Source of the DNA: Leucobacter tenebrionis
GTDB taxonomy: Bacteria > Actinomycetota > Actinomycetes > Actinomycetales > Microbacteriaceae
Length of the DNA: 64,000 nucleotides
Assembly (NCBI RefSeq): GCF_019884725.1
Contig: NZ_CP082322.1
Span: 124,001-188,000, forward strand
Reading direction: 5' to 3'
The position numbers and the translations under genes were made by a program. Shown piece after piece: positions 8,002 through 16,739 of the stretch (within the stretch, counting starts at the first letter, position 1; the number at the start of each line of letters is the position of its first letter). The notes beneath the pieces are model-generated. The model was not told the origin of the DNA, did not search any database, and saw only the letters and a list, made by a program, of their open reading frames with translations.

Positions 8002-8640
8002 ATGACCGTTTCACCGCTTGTTGTGCTCGATTGCGACTCCACTACGATCCAGGACGAGGTGATCGAACTGCTCGCCGACGCCGCCGGCAGTCGAGAGCGG
8101 GTGGCGGAGGTCACCGAACGCGCCATGCGCGGCGAACTCGATTTCGCCGAGAGTCTCGCCGAGCGCGTCGCGACGCTTGCCGGCACGCCCGAGACAGTGT
8201 TCGCCGAGGCCTACGGCAGGGTGCGCCTCTCCCCCGGCATCCGCGAACTCATCGCGGCCGTGCACGATCGGGGCGGCAAGGTGGGCGTGGTGTCCGGCGG
8301 GTTCCACGAGGTGCTGGATCCGATCGCGGAGGATCTGGGACTCGACTTCTGGCGCGCGAACCGGCTCGAGATCGGCGACGGACGGCTGACCGGTCGCACG
8401 GTCGGGCCCGTCGTCGATGCGGCCGTGAAGGCGGCGTCGCTGCGGGAGTGGGCCGAGGCGAGCGGGATCCCGATCTCCGCCACGATGGCGATCGGCGACG
8501 GTGCGAACGACCTCGAGATGATGGCGGTCGCCGCCGTCGGCGTCGGCTACAACGCGAAGCCGGTGGTGCGGGATCGCGCCGATGTCTCGATCGAGGGCGA
8601 TCTGGCGCTGGCGATCCCGCTGTTGGATCGACTGGCGTAG
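8002..8640 (+). CDS. serB: Phosphoserine phosphatase, HAD family
   Basis: A 212-residue HAD hydrolase: nucleophile motif LDCDSTTIQDEVIE, motif II VVSGGFHEVLD, conserved Lys in the middle and motif IV GDGANDLEMM. These match SerB, the last step of L-serine synthesis (O-phosphoserine to serine). It is shorter than ACT-domain SerB proteins, being only the catalytic core, which is common. It is a lone gene; the convergent DUF222 gene ends 4 bp beyond its stop. Confidence 0.88.
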   Translation: MTVSPLVVLDCDSTTIQDEVIELLADAAGSRERVAEVTERAMRGELDFAESLAERVATLAGTPETVFAEAYGRVRLSPGIRELIAAVHDRGGKVGVVSGGFHEVLDPIAEDLGLDFWRANRLEIGDGRLTGRTVGPVVDAAVKAASLREWAEASGIPISATMAIGDGANDLEMMAVAAVGVGYNAKPVVRDRADVSIEGDLALAIPLLDRLA

Positions 8641-8644
8641 CGGA

Positions 8645-10165
8645 TCAGGCCCTGAAGCGGACCGGGCTCGACCGGGCGCCGGGCGGTCGGTCGGTGTAGG
8701 TGCGCCCGGTGGGGCTGGTCCAGCGGAGCACGCCGGCGGATCGCTGTTCGACGCCCCACCCGCCGTGGTGTTTCAGGGTGTGGTGTCCGCGACACAGGTG
8801 TGCGAGGTTGTCGGTGGCGGTCGGCCCACCCCTGGCGGCGTCGACGGTGTGATCGAGGTCGCAGCGTGAGATCGGGACCCGGCAGCCGGGAAATCGGCAG
8901 CGCCGGTCCCTGGCGCTGAGCAAGCGGCGCATATGCTCGCTGGGCCGGTATCGGTCCACGCTGATCACCTCTCCCGAAGCATTGGAGAGCGCCCTGTCCC
9001 AGTGCTCGGTTCGTGCTGCGAGGTCCCGGACAGATGCGGGGTCGATCGCACCATGGCCTGAGAGTTCGCATACCGCGGCGCCGCCCGACGCGACTTGTGC
9101 GGCGGATCTCTCTGCGGTCCCCGCGGTGCTCTCTGCGGTCCCCGCGGTGCTCTCGGCAGTCACCGTGGTGCCGCCGGCGGTCCCCGCGGTGCTGTCGGCA
9201 GCCCCCGCGGTGCTGCCTGCGGCGACTGCGGTGAAGGCGTCGACCGGGGCCATGACCTGTACGCGCGCCCGAATCGCCTCCGCGGGCGAACCGGAGAACA
9301 TGGTGTCTTCGCTTCCGCACAGCAGGAGATCCGCGAAGGCGTCGGCGCGCAGCTGATCGCGCGACCGCGGCACGTCGACACCCGCGGAACCATCGGCAGG
9401 ACCGAGTGCGACGGGATCGGATTCGGTGGGATCGGGTGCGGCGTCTGGGAGGCTCTCCGCCGGCACAGTGCGTTCGCCGCGCTCGGCGGCTCGCGCGATA
9501 CGGGTGAGCCGGTCATGGATCGCGTACGCCTGCATCGCGGGCAGCGTGGCGACGAGGTCAGCCATGCCGTCCTCACCCTCGATGACGCGCACGCACCGTC
9601 CGGCCACAGCCTCTCGGTGACGCTCCTCGAGCGGGCGCTCGGCCCACCGCTCCGCGATCCGCCGTGCGATCGGACGCAGACGGTTCGGAGTCTCCCGCCG
9701 TGCAACGTCCAGTACCTCGGCCTCGTACCCCGCGCGCCGCTCACGGATCTCGAGGGTATCCCCTGCGCCGATCACGAGTGCGGCGTCGGCGATCACCCTC
9801 CCGTGAGAGAGGGATACCTCACCGCGCTCCAGCGCGTCGACGGTGGCCGAGAACCCGTGGACGAGACGAGTGGCGAGGTCCATCTGCCCCTCGATCTGGT
9901 GCTCGCTCAGTGCGACCGCGGTCGCGAGCTCGGCCCGCAGCGATCGATACCGCAGCTCCCGGGAGGATCCCGAACCGAAACCTTCCGCTCCGCCCCGGGT
10001 CGCCTCGTCGATCGCCGAGGCGATCAACCGCAAACGCGTCGCGTCGCACGCCCGCTGCTGCAACTCGAGCCGTTCCACCCAGGACACCGCCACCTCGACA
10101 CCGCTGCACCGGGCCCGGGGCTCGTCGCCGAGGCCGGGAGTCTCGCTGTGGTGCTGATCGGTCAT
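8645..10165 (-). CDS. DUF222 / HNH endonuclease-domain protein (13E12 type), copy 1
   Basis: A 506-residue protein. The N-terminal about 300 residues form the helical DUF222 domain. The C-terminal HNH motif follows RDRRCRFPGC with DLDHTVDAARGGPT, DNLAHLCRGHH and TLKHHGG, giving the zinc-linked HNH residues. The family (mycobacterial 13E12 repeats) is multi-copy in actinobacteria and of uncertain function, probably DNA cleavage linked to mobile DNA. Between the two domains lies a slippage-prone Ala/Thr/Gly/Ser stretch (repeats of STAGTAE type, 9090-9230). A related gene lies at 46380-47978. Confidence 0.85.
   Translation of the reverse strand: MTDQHHSETPGLGDEPRARCSGVEVAVSWVERLELQQRACDATRLRLIASAIDEATRGGAEGFGSGSSRELRYRSLRAELATAVALSEHQIEGQMDLATRLVHGFSATVDALERGEVSLSHGRVIADAALVIGAGDTLEIRERRAGYEAEVLDVARRETPNRLRPIARRIAERWAERPLEERHREAVAGRCVRVIEGEDGMADLVATLPAMQAYAIHDRLTRIARAAERGERTVPAESLPDAAPDPTESDPVALGPADGSAGVDVPRSRDQLRADAFADLLLCGSEDTMFSGSPAEAIRARVQVMAPVDAFTAVAAGSTAGAADSTAGTAGGTTVTAESTAGTAESTAGTAERSAAQVASGGAAVCELSGHGAIDPASVRDLAARTEHWDRALSNASGEVISVDRYRPSEHMRRLLSARDRRCRFPGCRVPISRCDLDHTVDAARGGPTATDNLAHLCRGHHTLKHHGGWGVEQRSAGVLRWTSPTGRTYTDRPPGARSSPVRFRA
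9100..9235 (-). repeat. Short tandem repeats inside DUF222-HNH gene copy 1
   Basis: Repeated GTCCCCGCGGTGCTCTCTGCG-like units with variants code a Thr/Ala/Gly/Ser linker of about 45 residues between DUF222 and HNH domains. The frame is preserved. Confidence 0.75.
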
Positions 10166-10482
10166 GAGCCCATTGCATCAGTGACCACTGACATTCATGG
10201 ATCCGGGCAGTTCAGACCCGGGCTCGACGCCCCGCGACGGCATCAGTGAGCTGGGATCGCCACTGCTTCGGACCTCACCCGTATTTCGGACGGTATCCCC
10301 CGGTTCGATCCGAAACACGGGTGAGAACCGAAGAACGGTACAGCGCACGAGGAGGCGGAGGGCTGAGGATAAGGGCGAAGCGCAGAGGATAGGGGTGCGG
10401 AGCGAGGAAGCGGAGGACTAGGAGCCGGGGGCGGAGGATAGGGGCCGGACGCAGCGGATAGGGGCGGAGCGCAGCGGGACGC
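10166..10482. other. 317-bp gap with a 17-bp palindrome and purine-rich repeats
   Basis: No gene is seen. CTCACCCGTATTTCGGA (10274-10290) faces TCCGAAACACGGGTGAG (10309-10325), with one mismatch, around an 18-nt loop. It may terminate fabG or act as an operator for the DUF222 gene. From 10375 to 10480 there are imperfect 12-20-bp repeats of the GGAGGATAGGGGC / GCGGATAGGGGC kind. Confidence 0.7.
10274..10325. terminator. Hairpin downstream of fabG (possible terminator)
   Basis: A 17-bp inverted repeat with a single mismatch lies about 160 bp beyond the fabG stop in its direction of transcription. There is no T-tract, so a regulatory palindrome is equally possible. Confidence 0.4.
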
Positions 10483-11193
10483 TCAGTGCCCCATGCCGAG
10501 GCCACCGTCGACCGGGATCACGGCGCCCGAGATGTAGGCGGCGTCGTCCCCGGCGAGGAACGATGCGACGCCGGCGATCTCGGCGACCTGGCCGAAGCGG
10601 TTCGCCGGGATGTTCGCGAGGTACTGCTTCTGCTGCTCCTCGGGGAGCGCCGCGGTCATGTCGGTCTCGATGAACCCCGGGGCGATCACGTTGGCCGTGA
10701 TGTTGCGGGCGCCCAGTTCGCGCGTGAGCGAGCGGGCGAAGCCGACGAGCGCGGCCTTCGACGACGAGTAGTTGATCTGGCCGGGGCCGCCGTAGAGCCC
10801 GACGACGGACGACATGAGGATGACGCGCCCGAAACGCCCCTTGAGCAGCCCCTTCGACGCGCGCTTCACGACGCGGAAGGTGCCCGTGAGGTTCGTGTCG
10901 ATGACGCTCGTGAACTCCTCCTCGGTCATGCGCAGCAGCAGGGTGTCGCGCGTGATGCCGGCGTTGGCCACCACGACCTCGACCGGGCCGAGCTGCGCCT
11001 CGATCTCGGTGAACGCCGCGTCGATGGAGTCGGAGTCGGTCATCTCGGCGCGCACCGTGAGCGACCCCTCCGGCCCCTCCCCCGAGCGGGCGGTGACGGC
11101 GACGCGGTGCCCGTCGGCGATCATGCGTTCGGCGATCGCGTAGCCGATTCCGCGGTTGCCGCCGGTGACGAGTACGGTGCGCGAGGTGCTCAT
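10483..11193 (-). CDS. fabG: 3-oxoacyl-[acyl-carrier-protein] reductase, SDR family
   Basis: A 236-residue classical short-chain dehydrogenase: TGGNRGIG NADP(H) loop, NAGITRDTLL, catalytic Ser in MSSVVG, and YSSSK (Tyr, Lys). It ends in IPVDGGLGMGH. This matches actinobacterial FabG/FabG1, which reduces 3-oxoacyl-ACP in fatty acid elongation. The start is ATG at 11193 (MSTSRTVLV) with GGAAGGA upstream. The frame is open further upstream but without coding character. No other fab genes adjoin it, so another SDR role is possible. Confidence 0.88.
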   Translation of the reverse strand: MSTSRTVLVTGGNRGIGYAIAERMIADGHRVAVTARSGEGPEGSLTVRAEMTDSDSIDAAFTEIEAQLGPVEVVVANAGITRDTLLLRMTEEEFTSVIDTNLTGTFRVVKRASKGLLKGRFGRVILMSSVVGLYGGPGQINYSSSKAALVGFARSLTRELGARNITANVIAPGFIETDMTAALPEEQQKQYLANIPANRFGQVAEIAGVASFLAGDDAAYISGAVIPVDGGLGMGH

Positions 11194-11299
11194 GGGGGTC
11201 CTTCCATCGGTGCTGCTGGCGCGATCCCACCAGCCTATTGCATGTGGGCGCAGTCCCAGACGGACGGCGTAGGCTGGGCTGGTACTGAGGAAAGGGCGC

Positions 11300-11758
11300 A
11301 TGGCGAAGAATTCTGGTGCTGCACCAAGCTACAGCGTGACGTCGGCGGGAGTGAATCCGGCCGAGGATCGCGCGCATCGCATGCGCATGTACTTCACGGC
11401 GATGTCGCTGCGCGTGGTGTGCGTGGTCTCGCTGTTCTGGCTGCACGGCTGGTGGGTGCTGCTCGCGGCCGCAGGCGCGGTGCTGCTCCCCTGGTTCGCG
11501 GTGATGGTCGGCAACGCCGTCGCGCACAACGGGGGTGAGGCCCCCGATGCGCCGCAGCCGCTGAGGATCGAGGGCGCCTCCTCTCCTGAACCGGGCGAGG
11601 CTGAAGACACGCTCATCGTGATCGATGTCGAGCCGGAGCGTCGCGCGGCCCCGGCGCACGAAGCGGGAACGGCCGCGCAGGAGGCTTCTGATGAGCAGGC
11701 GGGTGTCGCGGATCGCGACGAACCCGGAACACCCGGATCCCCGGGCGGTGCCGCGTGA
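11300..11758 (+). CDS. DUF3099 domain membrane protein
   Basis: A 152-residue small membrane protein. Residues 10-80 match DUF3099 (SVTSAGVNPAEDRAHRMRMYFTAMSLR...), with two close membrane segments around 33-70. The C-terminal half is acidic and likely disordered. The function is unknown. It is conserved in actinobacteria next to cytochrome-oxidase assembly genes, as here (SURF1 two genes on). It is the first gene of a three-gene overlapping run and divergent from fabG. Confidence 0.82.
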   Translation: MAKNSGAAPSYSVTSAGVNPAEDRAHRMRMYFTAMSLRVVCVVSLFWLHGWWVLLAAAGAVLLPWFAVMVGNAVAHNGGEAPDAPQPLRIEGASSPEPGEAEDTLIVIDVEPERRAAPAHEAGTAAQEASDEQAGVADRDEPGTPGSPGGAA

Positions 11759-12000
11759 GCGGCGGGGTGATGAGCGCCGTGACTCTGGGAGGGGCACCCT
11801 CGCACCGCTTCGAGTGCTCCCGAGCGGGCTGCCGGGAGGCGGCCGACTGGGCGATCCTGTGGCGCAACCCGAAGATCCACGACGCCGATCGCCGCAAGAC
11901 CTGGTTGGCCTGCGAAGCGCACCTCGACGTGCTGCGCGAGTTCCTCGCGGCGCGCGACTTCCCGCTCGAGGTCCGAGCAGTGGGTGACCTCGATGGGTGA
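11755..12000 (+). CDS. Small Cys-containing protein between DUF3099 and SURF1
   Basis: An 81-residue soluble protein; I do not recognise a named domain. It carries FECSRAGC and later LACEAH, a possible C-x4-C...C-x2-H metal site, between two amphipathic segments. The GTG at 11755 overlaps the DUF3099 stop (GTGA). An internal ATG at 11770 is an alternative. The stop overlaps the start region of the SURF1 gene. Tight coupling suggests a role with its neighbours, but this is inference only. Confidence 0.7.
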   Translation: MSGGVMSAVTLGGAPSHRFECSRAGCREAADWAILWRNPKIHDADRRKTWLACEAHLDVLREFLAARDFPLEVRAVGDLDG

Positions 12001-12862
12001 GGCACGTGAGGTGGGCTGGAGCTTCCTCTACTCCGGGCGCTGGATCGGCTATTTCGCGATGCTCGCGATCTTCTCGGTCGCGTGCGTCTTCCTCGGCAAC
12101 TGGCAGTTCGACCGACGCGACGAGGCGCGAGCCGAGATCGCGCGCATCGACGCGAACTACGGTGCTCCGGCGACGCCGCTCGCGCAGGAGCTGCCCGATC
12201 CGGCCGCGTTCGACGAGGATGCGCAGAAGTGGCGCACGGTCGAGGCCGTGGGCGAGTACATCGGCGACCCCTATCTGGCCCGCAATCGGCCGGGCAGCGA
12301 GGGCGTCGGATCGAATCTGATCCAGGCGTTGCGCACCTCCGACGGGCGCGTATTCTTCGTGGATCGCGGCTGGGTGCCGATCGACGGCCACGAGGCGGAG
12401 TCGGGCGAGGTCCCCGCCGAGGATCTGCCCCAGGCGCCGAGCGGAGAGGTGCGCGTCGAGGCGAGGCTGCGCGCCTCCGAACCCGCGATCCCGGGCCGAA
12501 CCTCCGTCGGGAGCACGGTCGCGAGCATCGAGCTGCCCGAGCTCGCGCGTCTCAGCGGTACCGAGGGCGACGCGTACACGGGCGCCTACGGCATGCTGAT
12601 CTCCGAGACCCCCTCCGGCGAGCACGGTGCGCTGCCCGAGAAGCCGGAGCGCGACGAGGGACCGCACCTCTCCTACGCCCTGCAGTGGTACGTCTTCATC
12701 GGTATCGCGGCGGTCGGCGTCGGGTACGCCGCGCGGCGGGAGTACCGCGGACTGAACCCGGACAGCAGCGCTGTGCAGGAGCAGGATCGGCGCAGCGCCG
12801 AGCGCAGGCGCCGCCGGGGGCCGAGCGACGCGGAGGAAGAGGACGCGCTGATCGGGGGTTGA
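11993..12862 (+). CDS. SURF1-family cytochrome oxidase assembly protein
   Basis: A 289-residue protein with the SURF1 plan: an N-terminal membrane helix (GYFAMLAIFSVACVFLGNWQ; GxWQ-type motif), a large external domain with RNRPG and VDRGWVP, and a second helix near residues 230-250 (YALQWYVFIGIAAVG). SURF1 helps insert haem a into cytochrome c oxidase, which fits ctaA/ctaB in this window. The start is ATG at 11993, inside the preceding gene's last codons. A GTG at 11984 is possible. The C-terminal tail is Arg/Glu-rich. Confidence 0.88.
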   Translation: MGEAREVGWSFLYSGRWIGYFAMLAIFSVACVFLGNWQFDRRDEARAEIARIDANYGAPATPLAQELPDPAAFDEDAQKWRTVEAVGEYIGDPYLARNRPGSEGVGSNLIQALRTSDGRVFFVDRGWVPIDGHEAESGEVPAEDLPQAPSGEVRVEARLRASEPAIPGRTSVGSTVASIELPELARLSGTEGDAYTGAYGMLISETPSGEHGALPEKPERDEGPHLSYALQWYVFIGIAAVGVGYAARREYRGLNPDSSAVQEQDRRSAERRRRRGPSDAEEEDALIGG

Positions 12863-12938
12863 ACGCGTCCCGCCGGTGCGGGGGCCTGCCGAGGCGCGGG
12901 GTTTCCCCCGGGGGTCTCGTTCCAATACTCTGAGGGCT

Positions 12939-13373
12939 ATGAGTGCGGTGAGACAGGTGCAGGTCACGTTCGATTGCGAGCGGCCGCGCGAGGTCGCGGA
13001 GTTCTGGAAAGCGGTGCTGGGGTATGTCGATCCCCCGGTCCCTGAGGGCTTCGCATCGTGGAGCGACTTCGACGACTCGCTCCCAGAGAAGGACAGGGGC
13101 GCGTTCTGGGCCTGTCAGGATCCCGACGGCGTGGGCCCCAGGCTCTTCTTCCAGCGCGTGCCCGAGGCGAAGGTCGCGAAGAACCGCGTGCATCTCGACG
13201 TGCGCGTCGGCGCCGGGCTGCACGGGGAGGAGCGTCTCGCCGCGCTCGAGCGCGAAGCCGACCGGCTCGAGGCGCTCGGCGCCAAACGCCTGTACCTGAT
13301 GCCGGCCGACGAGGAGAACGAGTCCTGCCAGGTGATGCAGGATGTCGAGGGAAACGAGTTCTGTCTCGACTGA
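12939..13373 (+). CDS. VOC (glyoxalase-like) family protein
   Basis: A 144-residue glyoxalase/bleomycin-resistance fold protein. It has VQVTFDCERPREVAEFWKAVLGY at the start of the first beta-alpha unit, PRLFFQRVPE and VHLDVRV in the middle, and a terminal MQDVEGNEFCLD where a metal-binding Glu normally sits. The substrate is unknown. The start is ATG at 12939, with a close GAGGG. It is a lone gene, with 76 bp after SURF1. Confidence 0.8.
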   Translation: MSAVRQVQVTFDCERPREVAEFWKAVLGYVDPPVPEGFASWSDFDDSLPEKDRGAFWACQDPDGVGPRLFFQRVPEAKVAKNRVHLDVRVGAGLHGEERLAALEREADRLEALGAKRLYLMPADEENESCQVMQDVEGNEFCLD

Positions 13374-13430
13374 CGCGGTCGGCACGCGCCGGAAGGCGGG
13401 GGCGGATCGGCGACCGCCGGAGACCGCAGC

Positions 13431-14330
13431 ATGAGGCCCGCGTGGAGCCGACTCCAAGGGCGGGTCGGGCTACCCTGGAGTGTGGTTTCCCCGACGCTCC
13501 CCCGACGCGCTCCGATCGTAACGATGCTCTGCGCTGCGGCCGTGCTGATGACGACCGCCCTGTCGGGCTGTGCGACCTCCGTGGACCCGGCAGCCACGCG
13601 CGAGTCCCTCACCGAGGTGACCGAGGAGCCGACGCCGCCCGAGGCGGCCGAGCTGTATGACGCCGAACGGCACCCCGAACCCATCGTGGAGCCGGAGGAC
13701 TGCTCCCGATACCTCGTTATCACGGTGCGGGGTACCGGAGAGCCCGCGAAGGGGCAGCTGCTCTCCCCCGTCGCACGCGAGATATCCGCAGCGCGCCCCG
13801 ATCAGATCGAGGTGCTCGACCTCGACTACCCCGCCGACACCGATGTGAACGAGGGCGGCACGGTCGGAGTCCGCACGCTCGTCGACACGCTCAACGTGCA
13901 GGCCGAGGCGTGCCCCGACCAGCGCTTCGTGCTGCTCGGCTACTCCCAGGGCGCGCTCGTGATCGGAGACGCGCTCGCGCAGCCCGACGCGCGGCTCGTC
14001 GGCGCCACGGTCGGAGAGGTGGGGGCCGACGCGGCCGAGAGGATCCTCTCCGTCGTGCTCTACGGGGATCCGCGCTTCGTGGGCAGCGAGCCGTACAACG
14101 CGGGCGACTACGATCCCGCGGTGAGCGGCCTTCTCGCGCGACCGGAGGGCAGCCTCGACGCCTTCGCCGACCGCCTGCGCGACTACTGCGCCGCTCGCGA
14201 CTTCATCTGCCAGAGCACGCTCGACCTCGACGAGTCAGGCCACGTCGAGTACTTCGACAACGGCATGCAGCAGGACGGTGCGGCGTTCGCGATCACGAGG
14301 CTCGACCCGCACGACCGCGCTGATTCGTAG
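13431..14330 (+). CDS. Cutinase-family lipoprotein (esterase)
   Basis: A 299-residue secreted serine hydrolase. A hydrophobic stretch ends in ALSGCA, a lipobox, so the mature protein probably begins at a lipidated Cys. The cutinase core has VITVRGTGEP, nucleophile GYSQG, and the later Asp/His region (DYCAARDFICQ...GHVEYF), with Cys residues placed for disulfides. Such enzymes hydrolyse lipid or polyester bonds outside the cell. ATG at 13431 has GGAGA upstream; a GTG at 13482 would give a more usual short signal peptide and is a fair alternative. Confidence 0.8.
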   Translation: MRPAWSRLQGRVGLPWSVVSPTLPRRAPIVTMLCAAAVLMTTALSGCATSVDPAATRESLTEVTEEPTPPEAAELYDAERHPEPIVEPEDCSRYLVITVRGTGEPAKGQLLSPVAREISAARPDQIEVLDLDYPADTDVNEGGTVGVRTLVDTLNVQAEACPDQRFVLLGYSQGALVIGDALAQPDARLVGATVGEVGADAAERILSVVLYGDPRFVGSEPYNAGDYDPAVSGLLARPEGSLDAFADRLRDYCAARDFICQSTLDLDESGHVEYFDNGMQQDGAAFAITRLDPHDRADS

Positions 14331-14394
14331 GGGGAAGCCGTGTAGCGTGGGAGGCGAGTGCCCGCAACGCGGCGGGCACGGCGAGGAGGTACCG

Positions 14395-14889
14395 ATGCCC
14401 GGCAAGTACGACCACCTGTTCGTGACGCAGATGCCCGTCTGCGGACCCGACGACTTCAACAACGAGGGCGAGGCCGCCGAGCTGGCGCCGCCGAAGAATC
14501 TCGGCGAGGCCAACTGGCTGCTGCACGCGGGCCTCGTGCCCGACGCCAAGGTCAACATGACCCACATCTGGATCCACGAGACCGAGGTGCCCGAGCTCTG
14601 GGTCGTGCCGCACGTGCACGACTACGACGAGATCCTCATCTGGACGGGCGGCGATCCCGACAACCCCCACGACCTCGGCGCCGAGATCTATATGGACATC
14701 GAGGGCGAGCGGCACACCATCACGACCTCCGGTTGCGTGTACATCCCCGCGGGGGTCGAGCACTGCCCGCTCGGCTTCAACCGCGTCGACCGGCCGTTCC
14801 GCTTCAGCGCGCTCTCGCTCGCTCCGCACTACGTCTCGGACCGCGAGGAGCGCGCCGCCGAGCGCGCGAGGGCGTCGCTCGAGGATTGA
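14395..14889 (+). CDS. Cupin-like protein of unknown function
   Basis: A 164-residue protein. It carries VVPHVHDYDEILIWTGG and a second half VYIPAGVEHCPLGFNRVD, which fit cupin motifs 1 (HxH...E) and 2 (PxG...H). It therefore probably binds one metal ion in a small beta barrel. The reaction and substrate are unknown. The start is ATG at 14395 behind GAGGAGG. The frame continues upstream but lacks a better start. It is a single gene, convergent with the ABC-F gene. Confidence 0.75.
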   Translation: MPGKYDHLFVTQMPVCGPDDFNNEGEAAELAPPKNLGEANWLLHAGLVPDAKVNMTHIWIHETEVPELWVVPHVHDYDEILIWTGGDPDNPHDLGAEIYMDIEGERHTITTSGCVYIPAGVEHCPLGFNRVDRPFRFSALSLAPHYVSDREERAAERARASLED

Positions 14890-14932
14890 CGGGCGGCACC
14901 GCTCGCGGAGTGAGGGCGAGCGGCGCAGAGAC

Positions 14933-15022
14933 GCGCGGGTCGGGATCTGGCCGGGCCGGCTCGCGCGGGTCGGGATCTGGCCGGGCCGGCTCGGGCGGGT
15001 CCGGATCGGGCCCGGGCCGGCT
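14933..15022. repeat. 30-bp tandem repeat x3
   Basis: Units start at 14933, 14963 and 14993. The first two are identical over 30 bp (core GGGATCTGGCCGGGCCGGCT) and the third is diverged. The array fills the gap between the convergent cupin and ABC-F genes, and the third unit reaches the ABC-F stop codon. Confidence 0.9.
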
Positions 15023-16619
15023 AGGCCAGCTCGATCAGCTCGAGGTACTCCTTCGACCAGTGGTCCTCGGTGGCCTCCGGCATGATGAGCACCCGCTCGG
15101 GGTTCAGCGCCTCGACGGCGCCCGGATCGTGCGACACGAGCACGACCGCGCCCGTGAAGTGCGCGAGGGCGTCGAGGATCTCCTCGCGGCTGGCCGGGTC
15201 GAGGTTGTTCGTCGGCTCGTCGAGCAGCAGCACGTTGGCGCTCGACACCACGAGCATCGCGAGTGCCAGACGGGTCTTCTCTCCGCCGGAGAGCACGCCC
15301 GCGGGCTTGTGCACGTCGTCGCCGGTGAAGAGGAACGAGCCGAGCACCTTGCGCGCCTCGGTCTCGGTCAGGTGCTGCGACACGGAGACCATGTTCTGCA
15401 GCACGCTCGCCTTGACGTCGAGCGTCTCGTGCTCCTGGGCGTAGTAGCCGACCTTGAGCCCGTGTCCGGCGATGATCTCGCCTGTGTCGGGTTCGTCCAC
15501 CTGGGCCAGCAGACGCAGCAGCGTGGTCTTGCCCGCGCCGTTGAGTCCGAGCACGACGACCTTCGATCCGCGGTCGACCGCCAGGTCGACGCCGGAGAAG
15601 ATCTCGAGCGAGCCGAACGACTTCGAGAGGCCCTGCGCCATGATCGGGGTCTTGCCGCAGGGCGAGGGGTCGGGGAAGCGCAGCTTCGCGACGCGATCCA
15701 CCTGGCGCTCCTCCTCGAGGCCCGCGAGCATCTTGTCTGCTCGCGCGACCATCTGGTGCGCGGCGGCGGCCTTCGAGGCCTTCGCTCCGAATCTTGCGGC
15801 CTGATCCTTGAGTGCCGACGCCTTCTTCTCGACGTTCGCGCGCTCCTTGCGGCGGCGCTCCTCGTCGGCGGCGCGCTGGCGCAGGTAGAGCTTCCAGTTC
15901 ATGTTGTAGACGTCGATGACCTGGCGGTTCGCGTCGAGGTAGAAGACCCGGTTGACGGTCTCCCCCACGAGATCGACGTCGTGCGAGATGATGATGCAGC
16001 CGCCCTTGTAGCTCTTCAGGAACTCGCGCAGCCACACGATCGAGTCGGCGTCGAGGTGGTTCGTCGGCTCGTCGAGGATCATTGTGTCGGCGTCGCTGAA
16101 CAGGATCCTGGCGAGCTCGATGCGACGCCGCTGGCCGCCCGACAGAGTCTTGAGCGGCTGGTCGAGCACCCGGTCGGGCAGGCCGAGGTTGTGCGAGATC
16201 GACGCCGCTTCCGACTCGGCGGCGTACCCGCCGAGCGCGTGGAAGCGGTCGGTGAGGTTGCCGAAGCGCTTCATCGCCTTCTCGGCGACCTTCGGGTCGT
16301 CGGAGGACATCTCCTCGGTCGCCTTCGCGATGTTCTTCGTGAGCGTGCCGAGGCCGCGGGCGTCGAGGATGCGGTGCCGTGCGATCTGCTCGGGATCGCC
16401 GGAGCGCGGATCCTGCGGGAGGAATCCGAGCTCGCCCGACACGGTGACCTTGCCCTCGGCCGGCTGCAGTTCACCTGAGAGGGTGCGCGTGAGCGTGGTC
16501 TTCCCCGCGCCGTTGCGCCCGACGAGACCGACCTTGTCACCGGGGTTCACTCGGAAGCTGACTCCCCCCATGAGGCGACGGGCGCCCACATCGATGGCGA
16601 GGTCTTCGACGGTGATCAT
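15021..16619 (-). CDS. ABC-F family ATPase
   Basis: A 532-residue protein with two ABC domains and no membrane segment. Domain 1 has GRNGAGKTT, LSGGQRRRIELA and ILDEPTNHLD. A charged linker helix (about 250-300, rich in Arg/Lys/Glu) follows. Domain 2 has GLNGAGKTT, LSGGEKTRLALA and LLDEPTNNLD. ABC-F proteins bind the ribosomal E site and act as translation factors or protect ribosomes from antibiotics; which one cannot be told. ATG at 16619 follows AAGGAG. Confidence 0.92.
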   Translation of the reverse strand: MITVEDLAIDVGARRLMGGVSFRVNPGDKVGLVGRNGAGKTTLTRTLSGELQPAEGKVTVSGELGFLPQDPRSGDPEQIARHRILDARGLGTLTKNIAKATEEMSSDDPKVAEKAMKRFGNLTDRFHALGGYAAESEAASISHNLGLPDRVLDQPLKTLSGGQRRRIELARILFSDADTMILDEPTNHLDADSIVWLREFLKSYKGGCIIISHDVDLVGETVNRVFYLDANRQVIDVYNMNWKLYLRQRAADEERRRKERANVEKKASALKDQAARFGAKASKAAAAHQMVARADKMLAGLEEERQVDRVAKLRFPDPSPCGKTPIMAQGLSKSFGSLEIFSGVDLAVDRGSKVVVLGLNGAGKTTLLRLLAQVDEPDTGEIIAGHGLKVGYYAQEHETLDVKASVLQNMVSVSQHLTETEARKVLGSFLFTGDDVHKPAGVLSGGEKTRLALAMLVVSSANVLLLDEPTNNLDPASREEILDALAHFTGAVVLVSHDPGAVEALNPERVLIMPEATEDHWSKEYLELIELA

Positions 16620-16739
16620 GCTGGAAAGCTCCTTGAACGTGCGGTGAACGTGCTGCGGCCGGTCGGCGAGCGCGCAACCTCGCTAGTCTACTCGGCGCGT
16701 CAGGATCCTGCGACTCGCGCCGCTCGCGCAGGATGACCG

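Noticed and set aside
10418-12967. 849-codon minus-strand frame opposite DUF3099 and SURF1
   Set aside because: High GC keeps antisense frames open. The translation has no motifs, and the opposite strand carries overlapping genes with recognised domains.
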